Below, piece after piece: positions 13,733 through 17,409 of a DNA stretch of 17,409 nucleotides (the stretch's first letter is position 1; the number at the start of each line of letters is the position of its first letter). The notes under the pieces are model-generated. The model was not told the origin of the DNA. It saw only the letters and a list, made by a program, of their open reading frames with translations, and did no database searches. The translations under genes were made by a program, and so were the position numbers. The stretch comes from an uncultured Opitutales bacterium (lineage in GTDB: Bacteria > Verrucomicrobiota > Verrucomicrobiia > Opitutales > UBA9783). The DNA is taken from assembly GCA_934700265.1 (NCBI GenBank), contig CAKUXH010000012.1, forward strand, positions 1 through 17,409, given 5' to 3'.

Positions 13733-15103
13733 ATGATACATAAAGTTTTAATTGCTAATCGAGGAGAGATTGCTCTGCGTGTTGTTCGAGCCTGCCGTGA
13801 ATTGGGGATAAAAACTTTGGCGGTTTATTCAGAACCTGATGAGCAGTCCTTGCCTGTTCAATTGGCTGACGAAGCAATTTGTATTGGTCCTGCGTTAGCT
13901 TCTGAAAGTTATTTAAAATCTTCTCGAATTATAAGTGCTGCCGAGTTAGGAGATGCAGATGCTATTCATCCAGGATATGGTTTTTTGTCTGAAAATCCTA
14001 CATTTGCAGAACAATGTGAAGCTTGTAATTTGAAATTTATTGGTCCTTCTTCTCAGACGATTCGTATGATGGGAGATAAGGTTTTTGCTCGTCAAATAGC
14101 TATTAAAGCAGGGGTTCCTACCGTTCCAGGAAGCAAGGATACTATTACTGATGAAGATGAAGGATTAAAGATCGCTAATCAGATTGGTTACCCTGTTATT
14201 ATCAAAGCAGCTGCAGGTGGTGGAGGAAAAGGTATGCGTATCGTCCATAATGGTGTTAGCTTTAAAAAGGAATTTCGTACAGCCCAGATGGAAGCGGAGA
14301 AGGCTTTTAATAATGGTGCGGTTTATGTTGAAAAATATATTGAAGAACCTCGCCATATCGAATTCCAAATTTTAGCAGATGCTTATGGTCACGTTATACA
14401 TTTGGGTGAGCGTGATTGTTCTCTTCAGCGTCGTTATCAAAAGCTGATTGAAGAAGCTCCGTCGGATTTTTTAGATGCTTCTTTGCGGGCAAAAATGGGG
14501 AAAGCTGCCATTAAATTAGCTCAAGAGTGCCATTATGAAGGGGTAGGTACATTGGAATTTTTGGTGGATAAACATGGAAACTTCTATTTTATTGAAATGA
14601 ATACACGCATTCAGGTTGAGCATACCGTTACGGAAGAAGCCATGGGAATTGATTTAGTCAAATGGCAGATACGTATTGCGAATGGTGAACATCTGACTTT
14701 AGAACAGAAGGATATTTCATGTAAATGTCATGCAATTGAGTGTCGTATCAATGCGGAGGATCCTGATAAGAATTTTATGCCATGCCCAGGACAGATTGAG
14801 CTTTATTATGCTCCAGGAGGTAAGGGGGTTCGTGTAGATTCACACGTGTATGGAGGCTATGCTATTCCACCGTACTATGATAGCATGATTGGTAAGTTGA
14901 TTGTTACTGGGGAGAACAGAGCCGAAGCCATAGAACGTATGCATCGTGCTTTAAATGAGTATATTGTGCGGGGTATAAAAACAACAATACCGTTGTGCAA
15001 TAAGATCATGTTGGATCCAACTTATCGTGAAGGTAAGGTAACGACCAAATATATGGAAACATTTTTAAACAGAATTTTTGAAAAAAATAAGGAGCAAAAA
15101 TGA
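13733..15103 (+). CDS. accC: Acetyl-CoA carboxylase biotin carboxylase subunit
   Basis: This ATP-grasp enzyme carboxylates the biotin on AccB, using bicarbonate and ATP. Its 456 residues match the family's 445-455. It begins [17 protein letters not shown]. The glycine-rich ATP loop GGGGKGMR is at 162-169. Catalytic and metal residues Glu288, Asn290, Arg292 and Glu296 lie in [16 protein letters not shown], with the same numbering as E. coli AccC. The segments [11 protein letters not shown] and [15 protein letters not shown] are also conserved. The C-terminal domain is complete, with a lysine-rich tail. The stop overlaps the start of the Asp23-family gene (ATGA), so translation is coupled. accA and accD are not in the window. 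Confidence 0.97.
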   Translation: MIHKVLIANRGEIALRVVRACRELGIKTLAVYSEPDEQSLPVQLADEAICIGPALASESYLKSSRIISAAELGDADAIHPGYGFLSENPTFAEQCEACNLKFIGPSSQTIRMMGDKVFARQIAIKAGVPTVPGSKDTITDEDEGLKIANQIGYPVIIKAAAGGGGKGMRIVHNGVSFKKEFRTAQMEAEKAFNNGAVYVEKYIEEPRHIEFQILADAYGHVIHLGERDCSLQRRYQKLIEEAPSDFLDASLRAKMGKAAIKLAQECHYEGVGTLEFLVDKHGNFYFIEMNTRIQVEHTVTEEAMGIDLVKWQIRIANGEHLTLEQKDISCKCHAIECRINAEDPDKNFMPCPGQIELYYAPGGKGVRVDSHVYGGYAIPPYYDSMIGKLIVTGENRAEAIERMHRALNEYIVRGIKTTIPLCNKIMLDPTYREGKVTTKYMETFLNRIFEKNKEQK

Positions 15104-15540
15104 GTGGAGAACCCAAAGATGTTGTTGATGTAAAAGTCCCATATCCGAAGAACAATTCACAAGTTGTTATTGGGGATATAAAAATTAACCACAGTGTTGT
15201 TGCAAATATTGTGCGTTTGGCAGCACAACAAGTCGAAGGGGTACACTCAGTAGGTGGCGGTTTTGTTGAAGGCATTACGGAAATGTTTTCTAAAAAAGAT
15301 TCTGAACGTGGTGTGCGTGTTTCTGAGAATGAAGTAGGTGAATATGAAATCGAAGTTAAAGTTAACTTATTGTTTGGGTATGAGCTTGCTAAGGTAGGAA
15401 CAAATATTCAGCGTAATGTTGCAGAGCAAGTTTTACGTATGACCATGAAACCAGTAGATCGTGTTGATGTAATCATCGATGGAGTAAGGACAGATACGCC
15501 TGTAGTAGAGTCAGATAAGAAAAAAGTTGGTGAGAAATAA
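15100..15540 (+). CDS. Asp23/Gls24-family envelope stress protein
   Basis: The 146-residue cytoplasmic protein shows the Asp23 fold throughout. It has [20 protein letters not shown], then VEGVHSVGG, a short insertion ([15 protein letters not shown]), then [29 protein letters not shown] and [12 protein letters not shown]. In Staphylococcus aureus Asp23 lies under the membrane and is tethered by AmaP, and its loss induces cell-wall stress genes. A strong ribosome site (aaggag, 5 bases before the ATG) contrasts with most genes here and predicts high expression. The ATGA overlap with accC and the membrane partner gene downstream suggest an envelope-homeostasis role linked to lipid synthesis. The exact molecular function of the family is unknown. 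Confidence 0.88.
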   Translation: MSGEPKDVVDVKVPYPKNNSQVVIGDIKINHSVVANIVRLAAQQVEGVHSVGGGFVEGITEMFSKKDSERGVRVSENEVGEYEIEVKVNLLFGYELAKVGTNIQRNVAEQVLRMTMKPVDRVDVIIDGVRTDTPVVESDKKKVGEK

Positions 15541-15545
15541 GTAAG

Positions 15546-16004
15546 ATGCTTTTTGATTTTAAAACATTTTTTCAATCTTTGTGGGATTCTTGTGGTATCT
15601 ACAAAGAATGGGCCGTTGGATGTGGCTTATTGATGTTAATATTCTTTATTATACATCGATATCGGCGTATTAATTTGCCTATAAGAACATCGTCGAACGA
15701 TTTAGGTGAATTATTTGTAACACGGAATGCGATCTTACGTTTGATTGATAGTGTGGGGAAGTCCATGCAAATAGGGCGAATTACACGTGTTAAATTATGT
15801 GATAAGAAGCATGTTTTAAATATTTGCTTGCATATCCGGCTTTATCCAAATCAATCTTTTGAGGCGATTTCTATGCAGTTTCAGGAAAGTATAAAGCAAA
15901 CGATTGAAAAATGTTTGGGGGTTATAAAAAACATACGTGTGAATGTTATTTTAGATGGCATTGAAAAAAACAATGAAGAGATTATTTTAAATCAAAAAAA
16001 TTAA
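15546..16004 (+). CDS. AmaP-like membrane protein with Asp23-type domain
   Basis: The 152-residue product has one N-terminal membrane helix (about 21-37, EWAVGCGLLMLIFFIIH) followed by a basic stretch (RYRRIN). A cytoplasmic domain follows whose layout resembles Asp23 and AmaP proteins. It has a conserved-type helix (RNAILRLIDSVGKSM), two strands (RITRVKLC, LNICLHIRLYP), a long helix (about 105-125) and a final strand (IRVNVILDGI). The last strand matches the VDVIIDG end of the adjacent Asp23 protein. I infer an AmaP-type anchor that holds the Asp23 protein at the membrane, supported by the 5-base gap between the genes. The family assignment is by pattern only. The AmaP of Firmicutes has two membrane helices, and only one is seen here. 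Confidence 0.6.
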   Translation: MLFDFKTFFQSLWDSCGIYKEWAVGCGLLMLIFFIIHRYRRINLPIRTSSNDLGELFVTRNAILRLIDSVGKSMQIGRITRVKLCDKKHVLNICLHIRLYPNQSFEAISMQFQESIKQTIEKCLGVIKNIRVNVILDGIEKNNEEIILNQKN

Positions 16005-16025
16005 ATAAATTAGTAAAATAAAATT

Positions 16026-17015
16026 ATGGAAGAAAAGAAAATTATTGTAACCGGTGCTCAGCCGACAGGAATGTTTCATTTAGGAAATTATCTTGGCGCT
16101 GTAAAAAATTGGCGTAAGTTACAATATGATTGTGAATGTTTCTTTTTTATTCCTAATTTACATTCAATGACATGTCCACCTTATATTCCTGCTGAGCTGA
16201 GAAAGAATACGTATAGTTTATTGGCGCAGTATTTGGCGTGTGGGTTGGATCCTAAAACAAGTCATATTTTTGCACAATCTTCGGTAATTGGGCATACAGA
16301 GTTAGCTTGGGCTTTGAGTTGCATTACACCGGTTGGGCAATTATTCCGTATGACGCAGTTTAAAGCTAAGAGTGAAAATAAAGATTTTGTAGGTGGAGGT
16401 CTCTTATACTATCCTATTTTGATGGCAGCGGATATTTTGCTTTATAACGCAGATTGTGTGCCTGTGGGGGAGGATCAGAAGCAGCATGTTGAATTGACAC
16501 GTGATCTAGCAATTCGCTTCAATCAGACTTATTCTGAGACGTTTAAGTTGCCTGAACCGTATATATTGAAAACGTGTGCTCGTGTTTATTCGCTTCAATC
16601 TCCAAATAAAAAGATGTCTAAGTCTGATGTTAATAAGAAGGGAACAGTATTATTGTTTGAATCATTGGATGAAATTTATCGTAAGTTTAAATCTGCTGTT
16701 ACAGATTCTGGTTCAGGGATTTATTGTGCAGAAGATAAACCTGGAATAACGAATTTAGTTGAGATTTTGGCTGCAATTACCGAACAAGAAATTAAGGTAG
16801 TAGAAGATACATATCGATCTTATAATTATGGTGATTTTAAAGCTGTTGTTGCAGAAGCGGTCGTTGAGCACTTGAAGCCATTACAAGCACGTTATCAAGA
16901 ATTGATTAACGATAAGGCATATTTGCAATCTGTTTTGGATGCAGGGAAGGCGGTTGCTCAAGCACGTGCATCGAAGATGATGGCAAAGGTTTATCGTAAG
17001 ATAGGTATGATTTGA
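16026..17015 (+). CDS. trpS: Tryptophanyl-tRNA synthetase
   Basis: This class I synthetase charges tRNA-Trp with tryptophan. The 329 residues are the usual bacterial length. The nucleotide-binding signature is TGAQPTGMFHLGNYLGA, where HLGN (18-21) is the HIGH variant normal for TrpS. KMSKS is at 196-200 in PNKKMSKSD. ILMAADILLYNADCVPVGEDQ, the tryptophan-pocket and dimer segment, is at about 131-151. The C-terminal helices (RYQEL, QARASKMMAKVYRKIGM) are complete. It starts 21 bases after the AmaP-like gene with no visible Shine-Dalgarno sequence or terminator between, so it is probably read through from the upstream cluster. It is the only trpS in the window and has no regulatory leader such as a T-box. 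Confidence 0.97.
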   Translation: MEEKKIIVTGAQPTGMFHLGNYLGAVKNWRKLQYDCECFFFIPNLHSMTCPPYIPAELRKNTYSLLAQYLACGLDPKTSHIFAQSSVIGHTELAWALSCITPVGQLFRMTQFKAKSENKDFVGGGLLYYPILMAADILLYNADCVPVGEDQKQHVELTRDLAIRFNQTYSETFKLPEPYILKTCARVYSLQSPNKKMSKSDVNKKGTVLLFESLDEIYRKFKSAVTDSGSGIYCAEDKPGITNLVEILAAITEQEIKVVEDTYRSYNYGDFKAVVAEAVVEHLKPLQARYQELINDKAYLQSVLDAGKAVAQARASKMMAKVYRKIGMI

Positions 17016-17030
17016 TTTTTATACGTAATA

Positions 17031-17409
17031 ATGCAACTTAATTGTAAGGATAATGGATTTACAGTTGTTGAATTATTAATTGTATTCATTGTGATTGCTG
17101 TTTTATCTGGTTTTTTGTTTCCAATTGGAAATCGGCTAAAACAGCAAGCAAAAATTGTATCGATAAAAACAGATGCTTTAAGGTATCAGCGTGCCTTTGA
17201 AGATTATTATACGGAGTATCATCGTTATCCTTCTTGGTGTCCTTTAGATCGTTGGTTTGATTTATCCTTATACGTTCAAGAGTTTATTGATAGTTTTGGG
17301 GGAGATAAGACAGAATTTAATCCAGAAGAAATACGTTTTTGTGAGATGAGTGCCCAAGAATTAACCTCAAAAAGTATTCCATTTGTACAATTTTTTCTCT
17401 TAAAAAAAG
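17031..17409 (+). CDS. Type IV pilin-like (pseudopilin) protein, 3' end cut by window
   Basis: The first 126 residues are visible and the gene runs off the window edge. A short leader (MQLNCKDNG) ends in Gly9. The mature N-terminus is FTVVELLIVFIVIAVLSG with Glu at position 5, the signature for prepilin peptidase cleavage and N-methylation. The hydrophobic helix is followed by an amphipathic part (KQQAKIVSIKTDALRYQRAFEDYYTEY) and a globular region. The residues FEDYYTEYHRYPS resemble the N-terminal globular start of type II secretion-type pseudopilins. It could serve in a type II secretion system, a pilus or the many stand-alone pseudopilins of Verrucomicrobiota. It starts 15 bases after trpS with no Shine-Dalgarno sequence. 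Confidence 0.8.
   Translation, partial: MQLNCKDNGFTVVELLIVFIVIAVLSGFLFPIGNRLKQQAKIVSIKTDALRYQRAFEDYYTEYHRYPSWCPLDRWFDLSLYVQEFIDSFGGDKTEFNPEEIRFCEMSAQELTSKSIPFVQFFLLKK

Noticed and set aside
1..17409. CRISPR array, tRNA, rRNA, insertion sequence or prophage
   Set aside because: No spaced direct repeats, cloverleaf, rRNA-like sequence, transposase, integrase or phage structural genes are seen.

Overview
The window comes from an AT-rich bacterium with a Gram-negative-type envelope, most plausibly a verrucomicrobial (Opitutae-like) lineage. This placement is inference. It rests on the gene string ECF sigma factor, small membrane protein, HtrA-like protein, accB, accC, Asp23-family protein, membrane-anchored Asp23-like protein, trpS, pseudopilin. 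It is also supported by sigma-54 promoter architecture and a decaying outer-membrane beta-barrel gene. The degraded barrel gene and low GC would fit a genome under reduction or host association, but neither proves it.

Left part (1-2576). A minus-strand pseudogene for a small outer-membrane beta-barrel protein (43-665) has three in-frame stops and one frameshift. It faces a 269-bp regulatory region holding a perfect 28-bp palindrome, three related AAATTTnGCATAAA-type elements and a textbook -24/-12 (sigma-54) promoter that reads into an unrecognised 137-aa gene (935-1348). That gene meets the guanylate kinase gene (gmk) end to end, sharing a TTAA. gmk is co-transcribed with an upstream multi-pass membrane protein, from a promoter that overlaps one arm of an inverted repeat.

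Middle (2577-11236). A secreted Cys-rich protein of unknown family carries Gln/Ala heptads encoded by 21-bp tandem repeats. It is followed, on the same strand, by rnhB. Divergent from rnhB is a two-gene sensory module: a membrane-anchored NMT1/THI5-like solute-binding protein overlapping a PAS-containing hybrid histidine kinase. No ABC transporter genes accompany it. Then come a minus-strand HAD-family phosphatase and a SulP-family anion transporter with a STAS domain, each with a recognisable promoter.

Right part (11237-17409). A compact plus-strand cluster begins with an ECF sigma factor, an overlapping single-pass membrane protein (candidate anti-sigma factor) and an HtrA-like trypsin-fold/PDZ protein in which all three catalytic positions are substituted. 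It continues with the biotin carboxyl carrier and biotin carboxylase subunits of acetyl-CoA carboxylase, an Asp23 protein, an AmaP-like membrane partner, tryptophanyl-tRNA synthetase and a truncated type IV pilin-like gene at the window edge. The close packing suggests that envelope-stress sensing, fatty-acid synthesis and envelope maintenance are expressed together.

Shine-Dalgarno sequences are mostly absent, with clear ones only at accB, the Asp23 gene and the SulP gene. Several predicted transcription starts fall within a few bases of the start codon, which suggests leaderless mRNAs.
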